Assembly (NCBI GenBank): GCA_946641515.1
Contig: CAMPBT010000002.1
Coordinates: 62,001 to 126,000, forward strand
Source: UBA3210 sp002363635
GTDB lineage: Bacteria; Bacillota_I; Bacilli_A; RFN20; CAG-449
Length of the DNA: 64,000 nucleotides
Direction of reading: 5' to 3'
The position numbers and the translations under genes were made by a program. Below the pieces are notes generated by a model. The model searched no databases, had not been told where the DNA came from, and saw nothing but the letters and a program-made list of their open reading frames with translations. Numbering within the stretch: the first letter of the stretch is position 1; every line of letters begins with the position of its first letter. Below are positions 1 through 8,889 of the stretch, one piece after another.

Positions 1-627
1 ATTAACTTTATCTTCTTTAACAAAGAGTAGATCTTTATCTACCTCTACATACTTACTCGCATCTATCGTAAGTTTAATTTGACTTACGTCTTCTTCTCCT
101 AGCCTCCAGTAATTATGGTTAGTTAAATTACAGATAGTATCTTTATCTGATATTGCTTTAAACTCAACATCAATCTTATTTTGATTTTTATAAACAGTAT
201 ATTTAACATTAAGACTTAAATTACCAGGATAACCTTCTTCTTTATCTTTACTAATTCTAGAGAAATCAATTTGATAAACAGCATCATTTTCTTCAACATT
301 AGTTTTAAAATTACGGTAAGAAAAAGATTTAATTCCTCCATGTAAAGAATTCTTATCCTTCTTTCTAACTTGATAAACATCTTGACCAATCTTAAAAATT
401 CCGTCTTTAATTCGACCGCAGGTTCTTCCGACAGTCTTACCATTATAAGACGAAGAAAACATGAACTTACTAAGTTCATTTTCTTGATCAGTCAGTAATT
501 CATTATCAAGGTAGATTCCTTTTATTGCTGCTCCGAATGAGCAGAAGACTACTTTAAGTCCTAAAGCATTTGTAACTTCAATTAATTTAATTTTTTTGAA
601 TCTAACATATTTGTTTTGAATTACCAT
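1..627 (-). CDS. galM: Aldose 1-epimerase (mutarotase), 3' end cut by window edge
   Basis: The reading frame is open from the ATG at 627 to base 1, giving 209 codons with no stop, so the C-terminus lies outside the window. The protein interconverts alpha and beta anomers of hexoses such as galactose or glucose in the cytoplasm. Visible family motifs are GRTCGRI (about residues 67-73), SLHGG (94-98), GYPGNL (132-137) and TNHNYW (169-174); the last holds the conserved active-site His of galactose mutarotases. The start has GGAG about nine bases upstream. It may serve the alpha-galactosidase and alpha-glycosidase genes further along, but no sugar operon is visible next to it. The family call is secure; the preferred sugar is unknown. 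Confidence 0.9.
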   Translation of the reverse strand, partial: MVIQNKYVRFKKIKLIEVTNALGLKVVFCSFGAAIKGIYLDNELLTDQENELSKFMFSSSYNGKTVGRTCGRIKDGIFKIGQDVYQVRKKDKNSLHGGIKSFSYRNFKTNVEENDAVYQIDFSRISKDKEEGYPGNLSLNVKYTVYKNQNKIDVEFKAISDKDTICNLTNHNYWRLGEEDVSQIKLTIDASKYVEVDKDLLFVKEDKVN

Positions 628-770
628 ATAAATAATCTCCACTTAAAATTTATTATAACATAATAAAAAGAACATGCTATTACAAATAATGAGATATATC
701 CTATCAAAATGTTTATTTTCGTTAAAAATGAAAGAAAATAATATATCTCCTATCAACGAAATTATTTAAA

Positions 771-846
771 AAGTTTATAAAGTTTACAAGAGTTCATCAA
801 AGTTTATAAAAACTATGGTTTAAAGCCAAAAGTTTATCAAAGTTTA
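771..846. repeat. Phased AAGTTTA direct repeats in a 347-base intergenic region
   Basis: Between the divergent genes at 627 and 975, the heptamer AAGTTTA begins at 771, 780, 800, 830 and 840, so most copies are separated by multiples of ten bases, on one face of the helix. The rest of the gap is very AT-rich. It also holds two copies of a motif like ATATATCCTATCA (about 692 and 741). No RNA gene was seen. A cooperative regulator site or phased bent DNA are both possible. Confidence 0.55.
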
Positions 847-974
847 TAAAGATTAAATTAAAAGACTACAATATTTTTGTACAACATCATCGCTTTTGTA
901 ATGTTTTTACCTAAAATACATTTACATAAAATCTAATTAAATTTAAAATGTAATTAACAATATGAGGTAAAAAT

Positions 975-2549
975 ATGAAAATAATTAAATTTCTATTCAA
1001 ATTTATTTTAATACTACTTTTAGTAGTAGTCATTTTAGTAGGAGGCAGTGCTGCGTTCCTCTTCTTCTCAACTAGAGATACAGTAGATAATACACCAGAA
1101 GAAGTAAGGAAAAATAACTACTCTACTACTCAAGTTATCCATAATCAAATGACTACAAATTTACGTTCAGAAGACACTGATTTAAAAATCAATTTTGACG
1201 CATTAACATTAAATTATTTAGTATATGGATTTATTCAAAATTTAAAAATTCCTCAAGTCACTTTAAAAGGTGCATATGCAGAATTTGATGAAGAAAATAA
1301 TCTCTATATCGAATTACCTGTCAAAGCTTCTTTCCACGACACATCATTAAAGCTTAGACTCGGCGCTAAAGAAGAAAATCGTAATTTCACATTTACTCTT
1401 AAAGAAGCAAAAATTGGTAATTTAAGTGCATTTAACTTTATTACTGAATGGGCACTTAACCAATATGTTTCAGAAGATAATTTAGAAAAAACATTAGCAA
1501 GTCGAAATATCACTTGTGACATTAGTTTAAAAGATAAAACAATTACTTTTACTAAAGATAATTTACTTAAATTTATGGATAAAGCTTTAGCAAGTGTAGA
1601 AAATGCAGATTTATATAAGTTATTAATTAAATATGCATTAGAAAAGGAAGATGTTATCTCCTTTAACTTAGGTAAAGATAAATCATTAGGCTTCACCTTA
1701 TTAATGGATTCAATTAAATATGATGCAGCTACTCAAGGTACTCTATATTCTCAAATTGATTATTCAACTTTAAATACATTAGTCTCTAATTCATTAAAAG
1801 AAGTTCCAGGCAAATTTAATCCAGATAATATTGATGCGTTATATAAATATTATTTAAGAGGTTATGGATCATTAAATGATGAAGAAAAGACACAATTAAA
1901 AAATACAGGTGCTACTATCAATGAATCAAATGCACCAATGATTGAAGATGAATCTAACGCAGTTAAAGAAGAAATTATTTCAAAAGATATCACACCAGCA
2001 GAAGCTGCTAACGCAGTTCTAACTGGTACATTTGATATAGAAGTTTCAGAAGAATCATTCAATAAATCAATTTCAAATAATGACATTATTGGTAAAGGCA
2101 AATCATTTGTAAGTTATGATGGTCTACTTTCTTCTTCTATCAGTGTTGAATCTATGTATGTTGATATTAACAAAGATGAATTAGACTTAAGACTTGTCAT
2201 TAACTTAGGTGGTAGAAGAGTATCTATCTTAATGGATATGACTGCTCCTAGTACTACATCTACTTCATCAATGAAGATTACTGGTAATATTAACAACTTA
2301 TCATTAGGTAGAGTTGCATTTAATGAAGAAGATCAAAAAACATTATTAGCATTCATAAAAAATGCCAATACCCTTTCTTATTTAGGCATTGATGATAGCA
2401 CTCGTTCAGTTACTATTGATCTTGCCGAATTTATTGGAGATGAATCTTCTAACCCAGGTTTAGCGTTCGTTATGAATCACCTAGGTAAAAAGACAGTAGA
2501 ATTTACTGAAAATAATACTCTAAAAATTACTTTCGCAAAATCTTTATAA
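975..2549 (+). CDS. Membrane-anchored extracytoplasmic protein of unknown function
   Basis: I do not recognise this 524-residue protein. A short basic start is followed by one hydrophobic segment at about residues 8-31, with no lipobox cysteine, so it is probably anchored by an N-terminal helix with the rest outside. The exported part is polar, rich in Asn, Ser and Lys. It looks like two similar beta-rich halves (about 50-290 and 350-524) joined by an acidic linker around 305-335 containing LNDEEKTQLK. There are no cysteines suggesting metal or disulfide binding. The start has TGAGG about seven bases upstream. It is monocistronic and ends at a bidirectional terminator. An AsmA-like or lipid-binding role could be tested by structure prediction. 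Confidence 0.75.
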   Translation: MKIIKFLFKFILILLLVVVILVGGSAAFLFFSTRDTVDNTPEEVRKNNYSTTQVIHNQMTTNLRSEDTDLKINFDALTLNYLVYGFIQNLKIPQVTLKGAYAEFDEENNLYIELPVKASFHDTSLKLRLGAKEENRNFTFTLKEAKIGNLSAFNFITEWALNQYVSEDNLEKTLASRNITCDISLKDKTITFTKDNLLKFMDKALASVENADLYKLLIKYALEKEDVISFNLGKDKSLGFTLLMDSIKYDAATQGTLYSQIDYSTLNTLVSNSLKEVPGKFNPDNIDALYKYYLRGYGSLNDEEKTQLKNTGATINESNAPMIEDESNAVKEEIISKDITPAEAANAVLTGTFDIEVSEESFNKSISNNDIIGKGKSFVSYDGLLSSSISVESMYVDINKDELDLRLVINLGGRRVSILMDMTAPSTTSTSSMKITGNINNLSLGRVAFNEEDQKTLLAFIKNANTLSYLGIDDSTRSVTIDLAEFIGDESSNPGLAFVMNHLGKKTVEFTENNTLKITFAKSL

Positions 2550-2570
2550 ACTCGACTATATAAGCATAAT

Positions 2571-2628
2571 AAAACACCCTATGAACAATGAACTGAACCC
2601 CGTTTAGTTCATAAGCATAGAGTGTTTT
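2571..2628. terminator. Bidirectional terminator between convergent genes
   Basis: A long two-part stem lies between converging genes. The outer arms are AAAACACCCTAT and ATAGAGTGTTTT with one mismatch, and the inner arms TGAACTGAAC and GTTTAGTTCA pair with one G-U. T-rich tracts flank it on both strands. Confidence 0.8.
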
Positions 2629-2632
2629 CTTT

Positions 2633-3256
2633 TTAATTAACTTTTTTCCCGCAATGAGGACAAAATGATACTTCTTTATTAAGAGTATTTCCACAGTTAG
2701 GACAAATCTTAGTTCTACCTGTATCATATGGATGATTTTCAAAGAGGTGATTAGATTTATTAAATTCAGGTTCAATCTCTGCTCTAACTGGTAAATCGTT
2801 AATTGCAGGTATATCTAAACATGCTTTATTTTTATAAACAATAATAGGACAAGATAAATTGACCATTAAGTGTTCTCCAACTGATTTATTTACAGTAGTT
2901 ACTAAAATTGCTCTATCTCCGTAACTAGTCATATAATCAATTTTAATTTTATAGAAGACATTATTTCCATTACTAGAAGACACCAATTTTTCTTTTAAAA
3001 CTACTATGCCTTTTGATTCTTCTCCGTTCAATCTAATTCTTCTAGTAGCCATTACACCAATTATTGAATAGATAATAGTAAGTACACCAGATGCTGCCAT
3101 AAGAATACAAAAAATAAATTCACCAAGACCTGTATTTTCTGAACCAGAATGATCAAAATAAGAAATAATTAAAGAAATAATAAAAGCTAACGCGACAAAT
3201 ATAATACCAAAAATAATCCCTGCAACTGAGCCAAATTGTTTATATTCTTTTTTCAT
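2633..3256 (-). CDS. Two-helix membrane protein with C-terminal zinc ribbon
   Basis: This 207-residue protein has two membrane segments (about 9-32 and 45-70). A cytoplasmic-looking middle follows, and the protein ends in a zinc ribbon (about residues 184-203) with two CPxCG knuckles, CPNCG and CPHCG. Such tails are common on small Firmicute membrane proteins of unknown role. The start at 3256 is well supported by AAGGGGAG about five bases upstream. The next gene on the same strand, 3331-4347, ends at its own terminator, so this is probably a separate unit. No specific function can be assigned. Confidence 0.75.
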   Translation of the reverse strand: MKKEYKQFGSVAGIIFGIIFVALAFIISLIISYFDHSGSENTGLGEFIFCILMAASGVLTIIYSIIGVMATRRIRLNGEESKGIVVLKEKLVSSSNGNNVFYKIKIDYMTSYGDRAILVTTVNKSVGEHLMVNLSCPIIVYKNKACLDIPAINDLPVRAEIEPEFNKSNHLFENHPYDTGRTKICPNCGNTLNKEVSFCPHCGKKVN

Positions 3257-3303
3257 AGAACTCCCCTTTCTATTAAATGCCTAAAAAGAATATACCATAA
3301 TTA

Positions 3304-3332
3304 AGAAAAAAAGACACATATAAATGTGTCTT
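3304..3332 (-). terminator. Intrinsic terminator overlapping the stop codon
   Basis: The stem AAGACACA/TGTGTCTT has a six-base loop and is followed on the minus strand by a run of seven T. The stem reaches into the stop codon of the gene at 3331. Confidence 0.85.
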
Positions 3333-4347
3333 ACATTCCAAAATTATTGAAATTGTTCATATTATTCATATCATTCAATTGATTCATCTGTTGATTCATT
3401 TGATCCATCTGTTGGTTCATCATTTCCATCTGCTGCATTTGTTGATTCATTTGTTCCATCTGTTGGTTCATCTGTTCCATCTGCTGCATTTGTTGATTCA
3501 TTTGTTCCATTTGTTGGTTAATCATTTCAACTTGTTGCATTTGCTGCACCTGCTGATTAAATTGATCAATTTGTTGTTGCTGCATCTGCTGATTAATTTG
3601 TTCAATTTGTTGTTGCTGTATTTGTTGATTCATCTGCTCAACCTGCTGTTGAGAAAGTAGATTCATTTGTTCTAGTTGTTGACGCATTTGATCTTGAACC
3701 ATTAATTGTTGTTGGAATAATTGTTGTTGCTGCGTTAAATCAAAGTCTTGATTATTAGCCTTTGCTTTATTATCCATTACTTTTATTTTATGTTCAATAA
3801 TTGCGGCTTCTTTTTGTAATTCTCTAAGCTTTAAGCAATCTGCTTTAAAGATTTTTCCTTTACGCTTCACTTCTTCCATCATAGGTTTTAATTTTTGAAG
3901 TTTTCTTCTATAAATGCTATTAAAGATTCCTGATATAAGAGCAAATACAAACGCTCCACCTATTGCATAAGCAAAATATGTATATTGTAAGTGAATAGGA
4001 TTAATAATGCCATATACTAATAAGCCAAAGAAGCTAAGTACGCATAAAGTTGCAAGTACTCTAAAGATTTTACTAATGATATTAAATTTCTTTGCCTTCT
4101 TTGATTTAGACATTACTTCATCCATCAATTTATTGAATTTTTTAACATCAATTTTTTCTGAATAAGTTTTTGAAATCTTAGAACTAGACGCATTACTTGC
4201 AGCCTTTCTTTTAGCGACTCTTTTCTTATATTTGATATTTTTTATTATACCTACAACAATTGTTAATAAAATAAGTACGGCAAATCCACACATTATAATT
4301 AAGCCAATTGTTCTTTCATCAAAATTTATACCGCTGCCTGAATCCAT
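3331..4347 (-). CDS. Membrane protein with Gln/Met/Asn-rich C-terminal tail
   Basis: The 338-residue product starts at the ATG at 4347, preceded by GAGGGAG. Longer in-frame versions would run into the acetyltransferase gene. One membrane segment lies at about 16-38, and a pair of segments at about 95-140 follows a basic linker. A basic, helical stretch to about residue 205 leads into roughly 115 residues made almost only of Gln, Met and Asn, with repeating QQMEQMNQQM-like units and a final Asn/Phe-rich end. The tail resembles prion-like or coiled-coil low-complexity sequence, which is unusual in bacteria. The DNA of the tail is a degenerate TGTTCCATCTG-type repeat, prone to length change. Function is unknown. 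Confidence 0.75.
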   Translation of the reverse strand: MDSGSGINFDERTIGLIIMCGFAVLILLTIVVGIIKNIKYKKRVAKRKAASNASSSKISKTYSEKIDVKKFNKLMDEVMSKSKKAKKFNIISKIFRVLATLCVLSFFGLLVYGIINPIHLQYTYFAYAIGGAFVFALISGIFNSIYRRKLQKLKPMMEEVKRKGKIFKADCLKLRELQKEAAIIEHKIKVMDNKAKANNQDFDLTQQQQLFQQQLMVQDQMRQQLEQMNLLSQQQVEQMNQQIQQQQIEQINQQMQQQQIDQFNQQVQQMQQVEMINQQMEQMNQQMQQMEQMNQQMEQMNQQMQQMEMMNQQMDQMNQQMNQLNDMNNMNNFNNFGM

Positions 4348-4432
4348 TATTTTTTCTCCCTCGTATTTAAAATTATAATACCATATTTGCCCCAACAAAT
4401 AATATATAAAATTCTTAATTAACTTAGTAAAG

Positions 4433-5089
4433 TTATCTAAGATAATCTTCACAATTATCAAATAATTTTTTAATTTCATTAAACGCTCTAGAACAAGGTT
4501 CTCCGTCCACAAACATATGATTAACTGTAATATTTAATAAGAAAACTATTTTACCGTTTTCTTCTCTATATTTATCCCAGCAAATACGAGGAACGGATAA
4601 GCTCTCTAAATCTTTACTTGGTAAAGGATGAGTCATTCCTTCCATGCTTAACCAAGGAATACAAGTCATATAATAATATGAATAATCATTAGTATTATAT
4701 TCTTTATCTAGATGTTCTCCTCTTTTTACTTCTTCAATTAATGTATGAGTAGCATAGTAGAATTCTTTATAATCATCATTCCATTTTGCTCTAGCATTTG
4801 CAAAGATTCCTTTATTAGTCATAACGGTAAAGGCAGGATTAATTTCTTCATATAATCTAATTTCTTCGCCTGACAATCTAATTCTCATTTCTTCAACTAA
4901 AGAACATCCTTTAGTAATTAGATATAAGACATTAATAAAAAATGAGGTTTTAGTTTTATGAGAATATTCTAGCACCTTAGTTACATCCATCTTTACATTA
5001 AAAGAAAAACATGGATTTTCAAATGTTTTAAACCAATTATAGGCTTCAATATTTTTTAAATCTTCAACTTTTAATACTCTGTAAGACAT
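4433..5089 (-). CDS. Chloramphenicol acetyltransferase-like O-acetyltransferase
   Basis: At 218 residues this matches the length of the CAT family, trimeric enzymes that move acetyl from acetyl-CoA to a hydroxyl. The motif NHMFVDG at about 190-196 corresponds to the family HHxxxDG, keeping the catalytic second His and the Asp but with Asn at the first His. FSFNVKMDVT near residue 30 and the MTCIPW segment near 140 also fit. The start codon shares one base with the stop of the DUF1653 gene (TAATG), so translation is coupled. Chromosomal CAT-like proteins often act on substrates other than chloramphenicol, so resistance should not be assumed. Confidence 0.85.
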   Translation of the reverse strand: MSYRVLKVEDLKNIEAYNWFKTFENPCFSFNVKMDVTKVLEYSHKTKTSFFINVLYLITKGCSLVEEMRIRLSGEEIRLYEEINPAFTVMTNKGIFANARAKWNDDYKEFYYATHTLIEEVKRGEHLDKEYNTNDYSYYYMTCIPWLSMEGMTHPLPSKDLESLSVPRICWDKYREENGKIVFLLNITVNHMFVDGEPCSRAFNEIKKLFDNCEDYLR

Positions 5090-5334
5090 TATTTTACCTT
5101 GCTTTCTATTTCTACTAACTCAAAACGATATTTTTGAGTAACACTTGGATATTTATTATGATCTACTTCACTTAAAAACATCTCTTTAGGTCTAACCCAT
5201 AAAGAACCATCTTCATATAATCTTCTATAAATAACCATATCTTCTTTAGTTTCAGAATCTTTCGCGACTCCTTCTACTACATAATAATTACCTTTAAATT
5301 GTTTATAAACTCTTCCAATAATTAACTGATTCAT
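5089..5334 (-). CDS. DUF1653 domain protein
   Basis: An 81-residue protein that is almost entirely one DUF1653 domain. GRVYKQFKGNYYVVEGVA (about 7-24), SETKEDMVIYRRLY and LWVRPKEMF (about 45-53) are typical. The family is widespread, small and cytoplasmic, with no defined biochemical role. GGAG lies upstream of the ATG at 5334. It is the first gene of a two-gene unit with the acetyltransferase, whose start overlaps its stop by one base. Confidence 0.85.
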   Translation of the reverse strand: MNQLIIGRVYKQFKGNYYVVEGVAKDSETKEDMVIYRRLYEDGSLWVRPKEMFLSEVDHNKYPSVTQKYRFELVEIESKVK

Positions 5335-5370
5335 AATCTTCTCCTTGCATATAAATATTAATACAATACG

Positions 5371-5405
5371 AAAAATTACTCGATAAGAATATTCTTATTT
5401 ATCGA
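5371..5405 (-). terminator. Probable terminator at the end of the first ABC-FtsX gene
   Basis: Arms CGATAA and TTATCG (with a two-base bulge) enclose the palindrome AAGAATATTCTT. On the minus strand they are followed by GTAATTTTTCG. The stem includes the stop codon at 5399. Confidence 0.45.
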
Positions 5406-8400
5406 TTTTTAATTGAATCAATCGGTGACTTGTTCGCGATTCGATAAACCGGAATTAAAGAAGACAAAACTGATGTAACTATCGATACGACTAATAAAAT
5501 AAGAACTATCAACACACCAGGTTTCATTAATTCAAAAGGTATACCAATAGAAATAATTCTATCATTTAAGAATATTGCAAAAGTAAAGACAAGGATAGTT
5601 GATAAAACAAAATTAATTGAAGATATAATAAAGGCTTCTGAATAGAAAATTTTAAAAACATCACTTCTTTTTGTACCTAGCGCACGTAAAATACCAATTT
5701 CTCTCTTCTTATTACTAATAGAAATCGAAATAAAATTATAAAATAACGCCATACTAAAGAAAGCAAGTCCAATACTTGAAATAGTACATATTTCAGTAAG
5801 AGATTCAAGTAATGTTCCAGCATAATCAACTTGAAGCAAAGTCTTATTCTCTTGACTTAATTTAAATTCTCCATAATCTGCTTTATCAAATTTCTTAAGT
5901 AAAGAATAATAATAGTTAAAGAAGGATGAAGCATTATTATAATCTTTATCAAAAATAACCAAAGCGTTTTTAGATCCTGCTACTAAAGAATATTTATCAA
6001 GTTCATCTTGAAGCAAATCCATAGTAGATTCTTTAACTCCATAAGCATCTTTATCGATGGAAAAATCAAGTCCTACAATCTTATACATACCATTAAAAGA
6101 AGATTTTACATCTTGATTAGTCTTTAAGTCATAATAAACAAAATCTTTAAATTCTAAATAAACATCATTATTATTAAATTCACTTGCATCAACTTGATTT
6201 AAGATTTCATAAAAATAATTAGTTCTAATATTATTAAATTCGGCAGTATATCTTCCAAAATCCCTATCACTTAAAGTTGATGATGTTAAAATATCTACCA
6301 TTGCATTAACTTTAGAATAAATAGATACACTATTTCCTAGGTATATTTTATAGAATGAATCATTTTTAAATTCTTCATAAAAGCTCTCATAATTACTTGT
6401 CGAGTAATCAAGCGCTAAACTACGATTTAATCGATAATACAAATTCTTAAATTCTTCTAATGTGAAAGGATATTTATTATTAAAGCTTTCTAGACAATCA
6501 TTAAAAGCTTTACGATAATAAGAATAATAAACTGATGTTAAATCTGCATTATCTTTATTTTCAAGTAAGAAATGATGATTAATATAAGTCATAAAGACAT
6601 TATATTTATCTTCATTAGTTAATGAAGAATAATCATAAACTCCTTTAGACACTTCTCCAACATGAGGTGAGTAATCATAATCTTCATTTTCTTTCCTAAA
6701 TAAATCTAAATCATTATTAAAGAAATCTAAATATAAATTATATGCTGTCTTATATGCACTAGCTTTATAAACATGTTCGACAATTTCTCCTCGATTAGTT
6801 AAAGAAGAAAAATGGTAATCAGTTGATGAAGATAATGATGGTTTTGCTCCTTCAAAAGTCATCTCAAAATCACGAACTACATTTGTATCAAGCGCAAATG
6901 AATTAATGTAAGTTAATGGATTAACCACTATATCTTTATCACCTAATTCTTTTTGAGATTTATCAAAGAATAAAATCTTATCATGTTCAGGATAATAACC
7001 AAGCTTATTCATAGAATAATAAGTGGTTTGATTATCTTCACTTAAGAAATCTGTTCTAGTTATTCCTTCTCTATCTTTAGACACAGCCTTTTCATCTTCT
7101 CCAATATAAATTAAAGAATATTTGCTTGGTTTAGTCGTTAAATTATACAAATTATTCTGTTCACTTGAAGATCTATCATAAATTGATAAGTAACGATATT
7201 CTTCATACTCTTCTCCTAAAGCAATATCTAAAATACCAACGATATTCATTCTTGTAATATTTTTAGTAACATTATTAATTGATAAGAATAATGGAGTATT
7301 AATAACATCATTATAATTAATAGTCTTTGGAGAATAATGTTTCTCTCCATTTTCAAAGCCGAAATCATAATATCCTAGATATTCATTATATGTAATTAAG
7401 CATTCGCTGCTAGAAGTTGGTAAACGTCCTGCTAAAAGACGATATGGAGTATTATCTAAAGATGATAAAGTAACTGCTCCAGTAGGTTTATAAACATGGT
7501 AAATATCATTCTTATTATCATAAGGGAAATAACCAACTACATCATTAATTTCTACCACATTACAACCAGTTTGATTTTTCATGTTCTCAATTTCTTCACT
7601 AGAAAAAACTTCATAACGATATGAATAATTATTTTTATCTTGTTTAGGGGTCTTAGTAACAATTAAATCAGTAATATTTTGTTCTTTGAATGTACTCGTT
7701 GCAGCATCAATTAAATCAAACATACCTAAAGTAATTGCAGTAGCAAATAATCCAAAAGCAATAGTAGAAAGAAATATTGTCATAATTAATCTAAAAGGCT
7801 TAACTTTTAAAGATTTCGCACCCATTCTTAAAGCATTAAATAAAGTGAATTTAGATGATATTAAATTAATGCTCTTTTTACTTTCTTTAATTTCCTTTTC
7901 ATTAGTAGGTAAAAAGCTATGTTGTTTAGATAAATCAATTCCTCCATCATTTGTCGTAATGTAAGTATCATTATCATTACATTCAATAGTAGCCTTAATT
8001 AATTCAATGTCTTCGCTTGTTAATTTATGTCCCTTTCCAATTTTTAAAGTATTATCTCCAATAATAAGGATTCCATTATAGTCATATTCACTTGAAGAAG
8101 TTTTAGTAATATCAGATATTACTTGTCCATCTTTAAGTTCTATAACTCTATCACCATAATTTTCTGCAAATTCTCTATCATGAGAAACAATAATTACTAA
8201 TTTATCTTTAGATAACTTTTTTAAGGTATCAAAGACCTGTTTACCAGTATTTGAGTCCAGTGCACCTGTAGGTTCATCACCAAAAATGATTTGGGGATCC
8301 TTTACAAGGGCTCTAGCAATCGCAACTCTTTGTTTTTGTCCTCCTGATAGTTCATTAGGTTTTCGTTCTCCAAAACCTTTTAAATCAACCTTTTCTAAGA

Positions 8401-8770
8401 TATTATCAACAACACCTTCATTAACTTTTTTATGTTGAAGCTGTAAAGCAAGTTCAATATTCTCTCTAACTGTAAAATCATTTAAAATATTATATTCTTG
8501 GAAAATAAAACCTAAATAAGTATTTCTATAACTATCCTTCTCAGTAGGTGAGAAATCTTTTGATGACTTACCATTAATAATAAATTCACCTTCATCAAGT
8601 TCATCAAGTCCTCCTAGAACATTTAATAAAGTCGACTTACCAGAACCAGATTTTCCCAATATAAAAACTAACCCTTTTTCAGGGAATTTTAAGTTAATTC
8701 CATTTAAAGCGTAAATATTATCACCTTTTTTGGATTTATAAATACGCTTCAGATTTTTAACTTCTAGCAT
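5399..8770 (-). CDS. ABC transporter, ATPase fused to FtsX-type permease (giant form)
   Basis: The 1123-residue protein starts with a MacB/LolD-class ATPase: Walker A GKSGSGKST at 39-47, signature LSGGQ at 141-145, Walker B IIFGDE at 161-166 and H-loop His197. A linker leads to one membrane helix at about 325-350. Then comes an extracytoplasmic region of about 600 residues rich in Tyr, Asn and Ser, and finally an FtsX domain with three helices at about 995-1115. That is the MacB arrangement in one chain but with a far larger outer domain. Such proteins couple ATP use to mechanical work on envelope substrates rather than small-molecule transport. Its paralogue lies immediately upstream on the same strand. 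The substrate is unknown. Confidence 0.88.
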   Translation of the reverse strand: MLEVKNLKRIYKSKKGDNIYALNGINLKFPEKGLVFILGKSGSGKSTLLNVLGGLDELDEGEFIINGKSSKDFSPTEKDSYRNTYLGFIFQEYNILNDFTVRENIELALQLQHKKVNEGVVDNILEKVDLKGFGERKPNELSGGQKQRVAIARALVKDPQIIFGDEPTGALDSNTGKQVFDTLKKLSKDKLVIIVSHDREFAENYGDRVIELKDGQVISDITKTSSSEYDYNGILIIGDNTLKIGKGHKLTSEDIELIKATIECNDNDTYITTNDGGIDLSKQHSFLPTNEKEIKESKKSINLISSKFTLFNALRMGAKSLKVKPFRLIMTIFLSTIAFGLFATAITLGMFDLIDAATSTFKEQNITDLIVTKTPKQDKNNYSYRYEVFSSEEIENMKNQTGCNVVEINDVVGYFPYDNKNDIYHVYKPTGAVTLSSLDNTPYRLLAGRLPTSSSECLITYNEYLGYYDFGFENGEKHYSPKTINYNDVINTPLFLSINNVTKNITRMNIVGILDIALGEEYEEYRYLSIYDRSSSEQNNLYNLTTKPSKYSLIYIGEDEKAVSKDREGITRTDFLSEDNQTTYYSMNKLGYYPEHDKILFFDKSQKELGDKDIVVNPLTYINSFALDTNVVRDFEMTFEGAKPSLSSSTDYHFSSLTNRGEIVEHVYKASAYKTAYNLYLDFFNNDLDLFRKENEDYDYSPHVGEVSKGVYDYSSLTNEDKYNVFMTYINHHFLLENKDNADLTSVYYSYYRKAFNDCLESFNNKYPFTLEEFKNLYYRLNRSLALDYSTSNYESFYEEFKNDSFYKIYLGNSVSIYSKVNAMVDILTSSTLSDRDFGRYTAEFNNIRTNYFYEILNQVDASEFNNNDVYLEFKDFVYYDLKTNQDVKSSFNGMYKIVGLDFSIDKDAYGVKESTMDLLQDELDKYSLVAGSKNALVIFDKDYNNASSFFNYYYSLLKKFDKADYGEFKLSQENKTLLQVDYAGTLLESLTEICTISSIGLAFFSMALFYNFISISISNKKREIGILRALGTKRSDVFKIFYSEAFIISSINFVLSTILVFTFAIFLNDRIISIGIPFELMKPGVLIVLILLVVSIVTSVLSSLIPVYRIANKSPIDSIKNR

Positions 8771-8837
8771 AATTATCTTCCTTTATATCTATCATATAAT
8801 TTATTGATGATAATTAAAAGATGCAAAATAATTCATT

Positions 8838-8871
8838 AAAAAGAAAAGAACCTAGAAATTAATCTAGGTTC
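8838..8871 (-). terminator. Intrinsic terminator between the two ABC-FtsX genes
   Basis: GAACCTAG and CTAGGTTC pair perfectly around an eight-base loop and are followed on the minus strand by TTTTCTTTTT. The two transporter genes are therefore probably separate transcripts, or joined only by read-through. Confidence 0.85.
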
Positions 8872-8889
8872 GTATAAATGAAATATATA

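Noticed and set aside
3379..3660. His/Leu-rich open frame on the plus strand
   Set aside because: It is the antisense of the CAR/ATG-rich Gln-Met repeat codons of the real gene at 3331-4347 and has no start signal.
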